The notes under the pieces are model-generated. The model made no database searches and was not told the DNA's origin. It saw only the letters and a program-made list of their open reading frames with translations. A DNA stretch of 64,000 nucleotides from Theropithecus gelada (taxonomy: Eukaryota; Chordata; Mammalia; Primates; Cercopithecidae). The DNA lies in contig NC_037672.1 of the NCBI RefSeq assembly GCF_003255815.1, positions 109,384,392-109,448,391 on the forward strand, read 5' to 3'. The position numbers were made by a program, and so were the translations under genes. Each line of letters starts with the position of its first letter. Within the stretch, counting starts at the first letter, position 1. This document shows, piece by piece, positions 1 through 11,616 of the stretch.

Positions 1-654
1 AAAAGAGTATATTACTTCTACTTGATTGTAAGTTGTTTCCCTAAATGCATATTACAATGAGAAAATAATAAAATTTATTGGATGAAGGGCTACTTGTCTT
101 CTTTCTCCCATTTTTCTTTTGTCTACCTCTATTTTTTTTACCTCTTTTCCAGTGGGCTTCCTAAGTCTATTTCTCTGAAATGTTAAATTTAAGAGTTTCT
201 TTTTATCTTCAAAATTTTGGAACTATCTCTAATTTCTGGAACTGTAATGGTTTACGCTTTTGTTGTCGTTTAATAGATGCTCTATAGACCTTTTCAAAAA
301 GCATCACATGATTATTCTGTAAACAAAATTAAGCACATGAACACAAAACTACCATTAAGGAACACACATCTTTAAAATCCATGCTCCCTTGAGCAATAAA
401 AAGCAATTTGGCACGTACTGTGAACATGTATGTATGAACCCAGTAAACTTCAGACAAGTGCCTTTAATTTTGTTTCTTTGGTCCAAATAGTATGCTCTAC
501 TCAAAGCTCCATTTTCACTATCTCTACCAGAATCAGGGTGTCCTTATTTCTGCATTCAATTGAAAGTATTTAACGAATATAATAAAGATTTTCCATTTTC
601 AAATTAAACTTTGGTTTGAAATAAGATAAAGAATAGCTACATTTCTTTGGCATT
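1..654. other. AT-rich unique sequence
   Basis: No gene, RNA or repeat that I recognise. The sequence is AT-rich and stops are frequent in all frames. Confidence 0.5.
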
Positions 655-815
655 TGCTGTGAGATAGATCTATTATTACCTTCGTTTTATAGATAAGAAC
701 AGTGAGATTTAGATAGACACAGCTTTTTTCTAGTGTCATACTGCTGGTAAGCAATGAAGCCTTAATCTTGATACTAGCACAGACCTGTCTGAATCTAGAG
801 TTGAAAGTTCAACTA
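655..815 (-). repeat. MIR SINE fragment
   Basis: Read on the plus strand it follows the MIR reverse complement in order: a TATTATTACC block, a TTATAGATAAGAACAGTGAG block (consensus: TTACAGATGAGGAAACTGAG), then the CTGGTAAG and AGACCTGTCTGA stretch. MIR is an ancient tRNA-derived SINE. The copy is strongly diverged. Confidence 0.7.
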
Positions 816-2084
816 CGATCATGAATTGCCTTTCCAGTAATAGAAAAACAGTTGTCAAGCTACAAGACCAGATTTTAAGGCTTGTAATTAGAGTGATCAA
901 TGGATTTTGCAAAAAAAAAAAATTAAATTGAAAATATTTATGATTGCTCAAAGTATTTCATTAAAGTGTCTCTACCTCCTCTACAATAATAATGTAGATT
1001 ATCAGTATTATTATCTTAAAAACAAGAGGCTGGACAATGGAATGAATAAAACTTCCCTGACCACAGCATTCCTTCTAATGTTCATTATGTTCACATTGTG
1101 AGGCCTTATTTTATCTTCTTAAGAGCATTGTTGTTGAAATTTATATAAACTTACTTCCTCTGGATAAAGATCTATGTTTGGATCTACAATTTTCATATTA
1201 TCAATACGACAATATTGATATAATGTTGTTTTGCCTCCTCCACAAGACTGCATCTTCCAAATAGCATAAATTGTGTCTCATTCATGCTGAAAGCCCACTA
1301 CACTGCGAGATTCCAGTATGCATTCAACAAATGCTTATTGAACAAACTCATACTACTTTGTAGCATCCATAACCAGTTCCACAGTCCTGTGTATATGGAT
1401 GGTATTCAGTGAATACATATTGGAAAAGTTATGACTTCTTTATTAAATAAAGATGAACATCTTACTCAAAATATAACAATAAAAGCATTTAATTATTTAA
1501 TGTAAAACCTAAAATATGTGTGGTCAAAAAAAATCATGGTAAGGTGACTTCCCTAAAATAAGACCCACCAAATCTCTTAGATCCAAAATAAAAATGAGAG
1601 ATTTTTATCTATATACAATCCCATCTAACTTCTTTCCCACTCAACTTTGGAAACAACAGGAAGTAGAAGAAAATTCCAAGTTATTCTTTGGTCTAGGACA
1701 GTCTTAGAAACCATTTTAAACTTATAACTCCTATCTGAAGACTCAAGTATTTCTTCTAAGAATATTTATTTAGAAATAATTAAATACCATAAAGATTTAT
1801 AAAACCTTTTTTTCAGGTTTACAATTTAGCGTAGGGTCTCAGATTCAAATGGTTACAAAAAGGAAAGAAAAAAATGAAGTAGGATTTTCTCTTTCATATA
1901 TTTATTCTCATAGATATAATTTTATTAGCATCTGTCTCATCCATGAGACTGTAAGGCTTATTGGACAAAGGTTATGTCTATTTTTCTTCTTGATTTATTC
2001 CCAGTACCAAAGGCAGTACCTAGAAAACATTCACATTAAACCATCATTTGTTAACTGTGTATTATTGAGTTGTATATATCATTA
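816..2084. other. AT-rich unique sequence
   Basis: No recognisable gene. Two short open frames (907-1101 and 1849-2085) have no domain and look random. Around 1318-1440 there is a weak L2-like stretch (CATTCAACAAATGCTTATTG) too degraded to call. Confidence 0.45.
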
Positions 2085-2600
2085 AGTCCTGTAGGATTTT
2101 AGAAAGTGATTGCTTCCAGTTGGAGCAATTATAGAAGGCAGTGGAAACAAAATGGCTTTTGAGCTGATCTTGAAGAATGAGTTAGAATTTCAGTAGATGG
2201 GGTTAAAAGTGTGTATTTCCATGTTGAGGAGCAAGGGAGTGGAGTTGAGGAAGGAAGGCTATCAGGTAGATAGGATAACACAAATAAAGATAAAATACAG
2301 ACATATTCAATTATAGCAAGAAAGTTAACTGAAATGTGGGATTGGGGAGATGGATTTCATAATAATAATAATAGAACAGAAAGCTAAAAAGACAGATAAG
2401 ATCAAAATTCAGAAATCCTTGAAATCTAGGTTAAATGTGGAAGGTTTTTGAACATGGAATGAATAGCATTTTGTTAAAATCTAAATCTTCTAATAGACTG
2501 CAGCAGTTACTGCACCAAAACAATCGAAGCAGAAAACACTAGTTAGGAGACAATTGCAAAAATCCAAGTGGGAAGTAAACAAAGTTATGAAAATGTTTCT
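2085..2600 (-). repeat. L2 LINE fragment, antisense
   Basis: Diverged match to the reverse complement of the L2 3' half. GGCTTTTGAGCTGATCTTGA near 2153 parallels the L2 antisense phrase 'gacatttgagctgagtcttga', and GTTAGGAGACAATTGCAAAA near 2540 parallels 'gttaggaggctattgcaata'. L2 is an extinct CR1-clade LINE. No coding capacity remains. Confidence 0.6.
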
Positions 2601-2639
2601 GCTAATTAATTTTTGCAAGATTTTTCCTTTAAATCAGCA

Positions 2640-2830
2640 AATTGTTCATTTTAGTGATAAGGTGATTTTAGAAATTATCTTGTTCAAATCCCATATATTT
2701 TATGATTTAGGAAATTGAGGACTAAAGAGATTCAGTGACCTGCCCAAGATTCCAAAGCCAAGACTGGAAATGGATCTTCTAGTTTCCAGTTCTATTGTTC
2801 TTTCTATTTTAAATGTATGCCTCCCTCAAG
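2640..2830 (-). repeat. MIR SINE fragment
   Basis: Contains GATTTAGGAAATTGAGGACT, AGTGACCTGCCCAAGATTCC and a diverged 'cttctagtttccagttctat' tail, in the order of the MIR reverse complement. It sits just beyond the antisense L2. Confidence 0.7.
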
Positions 2831-3915
2831 GTGACCCTTTAAATTAAAAGGAATTAACAAAGTAACAAATATAGAAATAGGACCTTTATTGCTACTTCAC
2901 TAACCGAACAGTAACCTTATTTAATAGATCTTCCCTGCCACACAGACATCCCACTGAAACATTGTAATAAATGTAATAAAAGGGGAGATTAGGGCAAACA
3001 TCAGTGGGAAGACATTAATTAGAGAAGGACCTCACCAATTCTCAGTTGACTAATCCTCAAACCCTGTAATTCTCATAAGAAAACTGGCAATCTTGCTTCA
3101 CTTCTTATCAAAGAGATTTTCCAGCCAAAGAGAGCAGCAAGCTCAAGTAATCAGAATCTCATTAATTTTATTAAATATGCTATAAAGTCCCATAATAAAT
3201 AATTAAGCCCTATTAAACAGATATCTGATAGTAAGTCTTATCCCTTTATTTATAGACATAAATAAAATGACAGTGCTTACAACGAAAATCATAAAAGATA
3301 ATTGTAATTATTGATGATAATAATACCTTATATTTGTTTTAAGAGATTTCAAAGCTTTTCAAAGCTTGACTATTGTATCATAATTGGCATACAAAGCATT
3401 TATGTCCTAATCTATGTAAATAAAGTTTCTATCAACTACCTGTTACACCATCACTTGAAAATGGCTGGACAGATTTTCACCAAATTTGGCTTGTGATGAC
3501 CTGACTTGAGACATAAAATAATAATTGCTCAACAAGTCCAGTGGGGAGGGCCGTCACAGGAGTTTCTCCAAGGGAGAAGCCTTTATCATCCAGAAACTGC
3601 CAACAGTGTTTGAAGCTACACTGGCCAGAATAAACTGAAAAACATAGATGTAGTCTATACTTATCTATTAGGTATTAGAATATGATCCAAGGCTTCTTTT
3701 TCACTATTAAAAAATGTTAAAGACTCTCAAGTTTGTTTTTTAAAAATATATCATTTACTTCTACCTATATACATAAATATTTCTGGCTATTAGTAAAATT
3801 TAAAGTGCTGTAATTTTGTTTCTTTGTTTTTGACTGTACCTGGATTACAAATGCAATATAGAATTTATCATTTCAGTTGCTTCTTTTCCATATAGCCATT
3901 AAATCAATTGCTTGA
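2831..3915. other. unique sequence, no gene seen
   Basis: No repeat family recognised. A somewhat GC-richer patch lies at about 3535-3620. The open frame at 3311-3496 has no domain and looks like chance. Confidence 0.45.
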
Positions 3916-4525
3916 TGTGGTAGGCAGAATGTCCGCCCTAAATATGTCCATGCCCTAATTCTTGAAACCTGTGAATATGCTAATTTGCATGGCCAAAAGG
4001 ATTGTGAGGATGTAATCAAAATTACAATCCTTAAAATGGGGTAATTATCATGGATCATCCTGGTAGGCCCAGTGTAATCACATGAGCTATGACTCCAGCT
4101 GTAGTCAGAGATATTGCAGAAGGAGAAATCAGAGAGATTTGAAACACAGTAGGGAATTTGTTCACCATGATTAGAGGTGACCTGTGGAAAGCATGAGAGA
4201 GAAGTCAGCCAGTCTCTAGAAGCAAAGACTAGCCCCGGCTAACAATCAACAAGGAACAAGGACTTCAGTCCTACAGCCATAAGGAACTAAATTTGGCCAA
4301 GAAACTGAATAACCTTGGAAGCAGATTCTTCCCCCTAGAGCTTCCAGTGAGGAATGCAGCCCAGCCGGAACCTGGATTTTAGTCTCATGAGACCCTAAGC
4401 AGAGGACCCAGCTAAGTCCACAAGGAATTATAACCTACAAAAACTGGGGGATAATACATTTGTGTTGTTTGGAGCTGCTAAGGGTTTGGTAATATGTTAC
4501 AGCAGCAACAAAAAGAAAGAATATG
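3916..4525 (+). mobile_element. MLT1-like (ERVL-MaLR) solo LTR
   Basis: Starts TGTGGTAGGCAGAATGTCC and runs through the familiar blocks CCTGTGAATATGCTAATTTG, GTAGGCCCAGTGTAATCACA, CAGATTCTTCCCCCTAGAGC and TTTGTGTTGTTTGGAGCTGC, ending near GTTACAGCAGCAACAAAAAG. This is the order of a MaLR-type LTR I associate with MLT1. There is no internal retroviral sequence and no clear 5-base target duplication, so it is an old solitary LTR. The subfamily is uncertain. Confidence 0.65.
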
Positions 4526-4544
4526 CCTGAGTATTCTGCTCAAT

Positions 4545-4743
4545 GTCGTTAATTCAGGACATGCCATATGTAAAGTTCTATGCTAGAGTAAATGTTTCCT
4601 TACCTTGGATGACATACAATCTAGTTAGGAAGGTAAGATTAAACATATAAAAATGTAATTAGTAAATCCATGGAGTAGCAGGAATGCCTAGCAATGTCAT
4701 TTAGGGAAGTCTAGATAAAAGGTAGGGTTTTTTTCTATGTATA
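4545..4743 (-). repeat. L2 LINE fragment, antisense
   Basis: Resembles the reverse complement of the L2 3' end. TTCTATGCTAGAGTAAATG corresponds to 'ctctgtgctaggcactggg' and GACATACAATCTAGTTAGGA to 'gcttacaatctagtggggga'. Degraded. Confidence 0.5.
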
Positions 4744-4747
4744 GGGC

Positions 4748-5246
4748 AATGTTTCTCAAACTATAGCATATATCAGGATCACCAGGAATCTTCTGAAGAT
4801 CTTATTAAAGATATCTCACCTGGGGCTGGACATGGTGGCTCAGGCCTGTAATCCCAGCACTTTAGGAAGCCTAGGTGGAAGAATCACTTGAAGCCAGGCG
4901 TTCAAGATCTAGGCAACAAGGGGAGACCCTGTCTCCACAAATCTGTTTTTTTAAATTAGTCAGACATGGTGTCGTGCAACTCTAGTCCCAACTACTCCAA
5001 AGGCTGAGGCAGGAGGATCACTTGAGCCTAGGAGTTTGAGGCTGCAGTGAACTATGACACCATTGCACTCCAGCCCAGGTGACAGAGTGAGAGCCATCTC
5101 TAAAATAAAATAAAATAGAATAAAAATAAATAAAGATAAAGATGTCTCTGATTCAGTAAGTTTGGATGAGACTTGAGAAGTTGCATTAGCAAATTTCTAA
5201 GTGATACTAATGTTGCTGATCTTAGGACCATACATTGAGAATAATC
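4748..5246. mobile_element. MER5-type hAT MITE split by an Alu
   Basis: The left half reads TTTCTCAAACTATAGCATAT then ATCAGGATCACCAGGAATCT; the right half reads CTCTGATTCAGTAAGTTTGG, GAAGTTGCATTAGCAAATTT and ends near CATTGAGAATAATC. Together they rebuild the MER5A-like non-autonomous hAT (Charlie) element, whose ends are inverted (TTCTCAAAC against TTGAGAA). The Alu at 4824-5146 sits in the middle. The MER5 parts total about 175 bases, close to its usual 150-190. Confidence 0.8.
4824..5146 (+). mobile_element. AluJ-like SINE inside MER5
   Basis: Dimeric Alu beginning GGCTGGACATGGTGGCTCAG, with a T-rich-interrupted linker and a right arm ending GACAGAGTGAGAGCCATCTC plus an AAAATAAAATA tail. 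'CACTTGAAGCCAGGCGTTCAAG' type positions and heavy divergence point to AluJ. The flanks AAAGATATCTC and AAAGATGTCTC look like an imperfect target duplication. Confidence 0.9.
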
Positions 5247-5589
5247 ATGTAGAAGTAGAAAAGGGAAATAGTTTAAGCAAATATTTAAGGCTAATTAGAA
5301 GTTCAAGAATTGTTTAGGGACTATGAGTTGCCTTGCATGAAAATGGTGCTTTGCAAAGATTATTGAGGCCATAAATATTCAGAAAATATTTGTAGTTGAG
5401 AAGAGATCTAAAATAGGAAGGAAAAAAAAAAAACAGTAAGAAAGTCAGTGCAAGCGTTCACACATGAGAAGTTAACCCAATGAAGAATAAGCAGAAATAG
5501 AAAAAGGGGTGGGGGGGATCCCTGAGAGAGCAAAATACTATGACATAAGAAAGTATTTGTTAATAATAAAAACCCGGTATGTTATACTG
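5247..5589. other. unassigned sequence with A- and G-tracts
   Basis: No clear feature. It contains a 12-A run near 5423 and a G-rich patch near 5505. There is weak L2-like character only. Confidence 0.4.
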
Positions 5590-7980
5590 AAAGTAATTGA
5601 CTCTTTAAGATTTGGAGCATTTTATATTTTTTTTCTTCTGTCAATTTTGGTGGTGTTTTTGGAAAACTTTATCCATTTCTTCCAAGCTGTCCAAGTTATT
5701 AGTGTAAATTTATTTGTAACATCCTTTATTCTCATTTGAATATCTTTAGTATCTGCAACATTGTTGCCTTTTTCATTATTAATATTGATAATTTGTGTTC
5801 TCTCTTTTGCTTCATCACTCTTAAAAAAGGTTTCCAATCATACTGACTTTTTCAAAGAAGAAAATTTTGATTGTCAAAACTTTCTTTACATTTATTTTCT
5901 CCTTTATTTATTTTGCTTCTTATCTTTATAATTTCCTTTCAATATTTCTGTTTAGTTTGATTTGCTGTGGCTGTTTCTAACTTATTAAGATGAAAGCATT
6001 AGAACACTGATTTTAAGCCTTTCCTCTCTTCTATTATATGCATTTAATGCTACAAATTTACACTGCAATACAGCTTTAGCTGCATTCCATAGGTTTTGCT
6101 ATGCCACATTTTATTGTAATTTAATTTGAAATAATTTTTAAAAGCTTATTATTATTTCTTCCTTGTCCCACAGACTTTTATAAGTATTTTGTTTAACTTA
6201 AAGACAATTTTGGAACTTTTGATACATTTTGATTATTATTTTATTACCTTTAGGAAAGCATATTCTGAATTATTTCGATCCTTGCAAATGCAGTGAGATT
6301 TTTTAGGGTCCCAATTATAGTAAGTCTGATCAGCATTCCATGTGCATTTGAAAGGAACGTGCATTCTCTCATTGTTGGGCATATTGTTCTATATAAGTCA
6401 GCTAGGTCAAATTTGATAATTGTACTGTTCAGATTTTCTATACTCCCACTAAGATTTTCATCTGCTTGTTCTCGCAGCTCTTAGGATAGGTCTGTTTAAG
6501 TCCCTAACTCTGATTATGGATTTGTATATTTTTCCTTTTCTTTCAGCTAATTTTCCTTTGTATTTTTTAATGTAATAAAATCATGTTATATACACAAATA
6601 TTTTTAAGATTGTGACATTGTCCTAGTGGTTTGGCTCTCATTTGAAGTCCCTATTTATCACCAATAATGACACAAACTTGACTTCTTAAATTAGAGTAGA
6701 ATTTCTCTGACATTATTTATTTTGGGCTAGTATATACATGACATGTCTTTTTTAATCCTTTTACTTTCAATCATTATCTTACATTTGAGATATGCATCTT
6801 GTAAGCATTACATAATTTATTTTCCCCATCATTTACAACTTTAGTCTTTTTCTTTGTATATTTATTCCAATTGCATTAATTTAAGTGCATTTGTTTTTTA
6901 TCCTTCCTTACCATCCTTGTCTAATCAAACATTTTTTTAAAATTATTGTTCCATTTCTTGACTGGTTAAATTGTTAAATATGCCTTCTTTTAGCTATCAA
7001 CCTACAACATGCATCTATTATATTCTCACGTAAATTATTACTACTTTCCTAAAAAATGCTAAAATCTTGAAGGGTCTTTACCTTTTTTCTGCCTTTTAAA
7101 TTAATTTTGTATTTAATTCTACAAATATTTTACAAGTGCTTTATACTCCATAAGACATTATTTGATCACCAATATTAATCTACATAGTTACTTTTCTAGT
7201 ACCCTACATTTCTTTTTATATTTTCATTATCTTATCTAGAATCATTTCCCTGTTCATTAAGAATTTTCTCGAGTATTTCTTTCAAGACAGGCATGCTTAT
7301 GAAAAATTCAGTTTTTATTTGCTTAAAATATATTTATATACCACTTCATTTTTGTAGCATATGTACCCTGGTCATGGGATTCTAGGCTGGTATTTATTTT
7401 CTTTTAACCCTTTCAATATTGTCTTCTGGCTTATATTATTTGTTAAGAAGACAGATGCAAGTCTTAAAATTATTTATTTAAAGTTAATAATTTTTCTCCA
7501 ACTTAAAAAAAAAAGTTTCTCTCTGTTCTGGATTTTCAGCAGTTTGACTATGATGTGCTCATCTGTGTGTGTGTGCATGTGTGTATATGTGTATATGTGT
7601 GTGTACGTGTGTGTGTATATGTGTCTGTGTGTGTGTGTGTATTGATTTTTTGGTTTTTATATCCTTTTTGGGGATTGCTGAGGTTTTCGAATCTGTGTGT
7701 TTGTGCTTTCATCAGTTTGGGGACACACCAAGCCATTATGAAATATGCTTCTTCCCAATTTTCTCTCTCCTGTTTCTGTTACTCACATTAAACATATATT
7801 TCTTTACTATGTGCCACATCTTTTAGGCTATGTTTTATATTTCCTATGTTTTTGGTGTGTTTTAATTTTAATACTGTGTGTTGACCTGTGTTATGGTTCA
7901 TCAATCCTATCTTCTGCTGTGCACCATATGCTGTTAAACTCATACACTGTGTTCTGAATTTTGGATGTTATGTTTTCAGA
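5590..7980 (-). mobile_element. ancient L1M block, antisense
   Basis: Successive blocks match the reverse complement of old L1M elements: TTTAGCTGCATTCCATAGGT near 6083, CATTCCATGTGCATTTGAAA near 6334, GTTGGGCATATTGTTCTATA near 6376, TTCTAGGCTGGTATTTATTT near 7380, and TTTTCAGCAGTTTGACTATG near 7535. The whole block is T-rich with many stops. The frames inside it (for example 5509-5739 and 6293-6484) are not functional. A TG-rich microsatellite has grown inside it. Confidence 0.8.
7562..7641. repeat. TG/TGTATA microsatellite
   Basis: About 80 bases of TG with GTGTATATGTG interruptions, inside the L1M block, directly after GACTATGATGTG, where the old L1 sequence itself is TG-rich. It makes low-complexity CV/TH-rich frames on both strands that are not genes. 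Confidence 0.9.
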
Positions 7981-7984
7981 TCTG

Positions 7985-8215
7985 CTGTGATGAGAAAACA
8001 GTCTGCCTGAAAATGCAGCCAATAGAAAGAAATAATAAAATGTGGAGATGTAGAAATACTGGAAATCATGACATTACTTGAGCCTCTGGACCCAGTGCTG
8101 CTTGAAGCAAGTACTATCTGTGATCTTTCCAATTACATAAGTCAATAAATCTCATTTTTGTTAGCTGGAATTCAGCTTCCAATTGCTTGAAACTCAAATA
8201 ATCCTTACAAATATA
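7985..8215 (+). repeat. possible MaLR-like LTR 3' fragment
   Basis: GAGCCTCTGGACCCAGTGCT, TAAGTCAATAAATCTCATTT and TTCAGCTTCCAATTGCTTGA follow the order of an LTR 3' end that carries 'gagccaataaattccctttt' and a 'cttgcaaccaaaagagtcct' terminus. Diverged, and the family is not certain. Confidence 0.35.
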
Positions 8216-8269
8216 AGTCACCAAGTTGGCATTCACTATATGCCAGTTGGTCATCCAGAGGTCCCAAAC

Positions 8270-8655
8270 AGTCCCCAGCACAAGAGCCTCTGCCCCATGG
8301 AGTTGAGTGTGCCACCTTTCTGGCATGTGGATATGCTCACCAATTCAGAAGCCCCTCAAATGCCACCATTTAAAGATTTCTATGGGAGTTTTATTACTTA
8401 GGCATGATAAATGAAATCATGGTCCACTGATGACTGAACTCAATCTCCAGCCACTCTCACCTCCCTGGAGTTAGGGGGACAAAGCTGAAAGTTCTAACTA
8501 TAATCATGTGGTTAGTTTTTCTTGTGACCAGCCTTCATCCTCACCATTGGTCATCTCATACAAAAGAGAATAAATTCCAAGGGTTTTAGAACTCCATACG
8601 AGGAACCAATAATAGAAAACAATTATTTATTTTTATTATATACAATAAGAAATGA
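8270..8655 (-). mobile_element. LTR fragment, unnamed family, antisense
   Basis: Reverse-oriented relative of the LTR at 52375-53257. Shared blocks in reverse complement include GCTGAAAGTTCTAACTATAA with 'attggagggttggaacattcagc', TTCCAAGGGTTTTAGAACTC with 'gagctcctaaaacactttt', and GCACAAGAGCCTC...CACCTTTCTGGCATGTGG with the sense 'cacatggaggttctgggatg' region. It is the 5' half of that LTR. I cannot name the family with confidence. Confidence 0.6.
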
Positions 8656-10415
8656 AAATTTTGATATTTAGATTCAATGAAATCCCAATCAAAATCCCAG
8701 TAAGTTATTTTGCAGATATCAACCAACTGATTCTAAAGTTTATATGGAGAGGCACCTAGAGTAGATAACATAATACTGAAAAAGAACAAAGTTGTATGAC
8801 TGATATTACCTGACTTCAGGACTTACTATAAAATAGTTACAGTAGTCAAGACACTGTGGTGTTGGTAAAAGAATAGACAAATAGATCAGTGAAACAGAAC
8901 AGAGAACCCAGATACAGAACCACATAAATACAGTCAACTGATCTTTGGCAAAGAAGCAAAGGCAGTACAACAAAGCAAAGACAGTCTTTTCAACAAATGG
9001 TGCTGGATACTCACATGCAAAACACTGAATCTAGACACAGGTATTATTCCATTCACAAAAATAAACTTAAATTTATTACTAGAGCTATATGTAAAATACA
9101 AGACTATAAAATTCCTAGAAAATGAAGTAGATGAAAATCAAATGACCTTGGGTATGATGATGACATTTTAGATATAATACCAAGGGTATGATCCATGAAA
9201 ATAATAATCAATAAGCTGAACTTCATTAAAATTTAAAAAAAAAAACTTCTGCTCTGTGAAAGATAATGTCAAGAAGATCAGACAAACCAAAGACTGGGAG
9301 AAAATATTTTCAAAAGACACATTAGCTAAAGGACTGTTATCCAAAATACACAAATAACTCTTAAAACTCAACAGTAAGAAAGCACACAACCTGATTTTTT
9401 AAATGTGCCAAAGGCCTTAATTGATGCCTCTCCAAAGAAGATATTCAGATAGCAAATAAGCATACAAAAATATGCTCTACCTCATATGTCATTTGGGAAA
9501 TGCAAGTTAAAACAACAATGTGATACCACTGTACACCTATTAGAATGGCCAAAATCCAGAAAGCTGACAATATCAAATGTTGGTGTGGATATGGAGCAAC
9601 AGGAACTCTCATTCATTGTTAGTGGGAATGCAAAATGGTACAGCAACTTTGGAAGACAGTTTAGCAGTTTCTTACAAAAGAAAGAAACTCATACATTTCT
9701 ACTCATATCATATGACATGAGTAGAAAATTAAATCCTGCTCTTTGACATCTACTTAAAGGAGTGGAAAACATATGTTCGCATAAAAATTTGCACCCAGAT
9801 ATTTAGAGCAGCTTTATTCGTAATTACCAAAACATGGAAGCTACCAAGATGTCCTCTGTTAGGTGAATGAATTATAAACTGTGGTATATCTATACAATAT
9901 TAAGTGCTAAAAATCTATGAAAATACATGAAGGAAACTTAAATGCATACTACTAAGTGAATAAAGCCAATTTGAAAAGGTTGCATGCTGTATGATTCCAA
10001 CTGTAGGACATTCTGGAAAAGGCAAAACTTTAGAGAAAGTAAAACAAAATCACTGGTTGCCAATGATTGGGAAGGAGTGGTTAGAGGGAAGGATGAATAG
10101 GGACAGCACGGAGGGTTTTTATGGCAGTAAAAATTGTGTGATAATTTAATAGTGGATATATGTCATTATACATTTATACTAACTCATAGAATGTACAACA
10201 GCAAGAGTGAACCTTAATGTAAACTATGGACTTTTGGATGATCATGACGTGTCAATGTAGGTTCACCAGTTGTAACAAATATAGGAATTTCCACTCTGAT
10301 AGGAAATGCTGATAATGACGACGGCTTTACATGTGTAGGAACTGGGTTGATATGGGAAATCTCTGTACCTTCCTCTCAATTTGGCTGTGAACCTAAATTA
10401 AAGTCACGAAAGAAG
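8656..10415 (+). mobile_element. L1M (MB/MC/MD-like) 3' half, sense
   Basis: Covers the end of ORF2 and the 3' UTR. Landmarks in order: TGAAATCCCAATCAAAATCC, GATCTTTGGCAAAGAAGCAA, CAACAAATGGTGCTGGATAC, AAACTTCTGCTCTGTGAAAG, ATTAGAATGGCCAAAATCCA, AAAATGGTACAGCAACTTTG and a 3' UTR block GTCAATGTAGGTTCACCAGT followed by GGAAATCTCTGTACCTTCCT. That 3' UTR type is typical of middle-aged L1M elements. The reading frame is broken throughout. Confidence 0.85.
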
Positions 10416-10819
10416 GAGACAGACAGATACATCATTTCTGATGTGCACTCTACAGTTAACCCTTACTTAACCACAATTCATTTAACAGAGAAATTATAAT
10501 ACATCTTAAAAAGAAAATCTCAACGTATTAAATCACTTTGTCCTTACTACTGATATAGCTAAAATTTTAGCACCTGAACCTATGGCTAACCTATATTCAT
10601 CAGCTACCATCTGAAGTAGATTTGTACTGAAAGACTTCATAAAATAATCCATGGCCAATTTTTAAAATGTATTGACTGAAAAACCAGGTTAAGAACAACA
10701 TAGTCAGCATAAGTACATGTGTGATTATTTGCTGATCATTTCTCAATGTTCACCAAACATTCAACAACTAAACTTGTATGGATATATAATTTTTATCCAA
10801 TCATATTGATAAAAGTTAT
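10416..10819. other. unique AT-rich sequence
   Basis: Nothing recognised between two L1M blocks. It may include the degraded start of the second L1M copy. Confidence 0.4.
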
Positions 10820-11300
10820 ATTAGGTATTATCAGTGAGAGTGTGGGAAAGCGAATATTTTCATGTACTTCAATATGGTAGAGCAAAAGAGTAAAGAATTT
10901 TGGAGATTCAATTTAGCAGTATTTATCAAATTTTAAATTTGAATATACTTTAATTCAAGAATTCCTTCAAGGCATATCTTCTACAGAAATATTTACACGT
11001 GTGCAAAAAAGGTTTTAGTAATAATATTCTTTTTGTTCATTGCAGTGGTGAAAATATGAAACAATCTAAACACCCACCAATAAGGGAATGATTCCATCCA
11101 GTATACGCTTAGCAGTTAAAAAGAGCTTGGTAGATATTTGCTTGTATTATATTTCCTTGCATCACTAGTACTAGAACATATTTCAAAGACATGCTAACAA
11201 ATAAATCAAACTTTAAACACTTTATATGAAACCACAATATTAAAAAAGAAGTATATATACATAATATGAGTAGAAATCTATTTTTGAATATATACATATG
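10820..11300 (+). mobile_element. old L1M 3' fragment, sense
   Basis: ATATCTTCTACAGAAATATT, TACACGTGTGCAAAAAAGGT, TTCATTGCAGTGGTGAAAAT, AACAATCTAAACACCCACCA and ACGCTTAGCAGTTAAAAAGA follow the ORF2 C-terminal order of old L1 elements ('ttcattgcagcattgtttgtaatagc', 'tatgcagccgttaaaaagaa'). Strongly diverged and non-coding. Confidence 0.7.
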
Positions 11301-11327
11301 TATGCATAAAAATATTTGAAATGATTA

Positions 11328-11505
11328 CCTTTGCTAGGTGTGAAGGCTCATGCCTGTAATTCTAGCAGTTTGGGAGGCCAAGGCAGGAGGGTCACTGAGC
11401 CCAGGAGTTCGAGGCTTGAGTGATCTATGATCACAGCATTGCACTCCAGCCTGGGTGACACAGCAAGACTCTGTCTCTAAAAAATAAAATAAAATGAAAT
11501 AATAT
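11328..11505 (+). mobile_element. Alu-related monomer (FLAM-like)
   Basis: Starts like the Alu left arm (AAGGCTCATGCCTGTAATTC) and runs without the usual A-rich linker into GATCACAGCATTGCACTCCA and GACACAGCAAGACTCTGTCT, then an AAAATAAAATAAAATG tail. The total is about 135 bases plus tail. It is either a free Alu monomer of the FLAM type or an AluJ with a clean internal deletion. Confidence 0.75.
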
Positions 11506-11616
11506 AATAATAATTTTTAAAATGATTACCTTTTAGAGAGAGTATTACTGTGAGGGAGCAAATAAGAGCAACCCATTTTTATTCTATTAAATCTTTTAAA
11601 AATATGCATAATGAAC

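Noticed and set aside
7361..7826. Overlapping cysteine/valine-rich frames on the plus strand and threonine/histidine-rich ones on the minus strand
   Set aside because: They are translations of the TG microsatellite in all frames.
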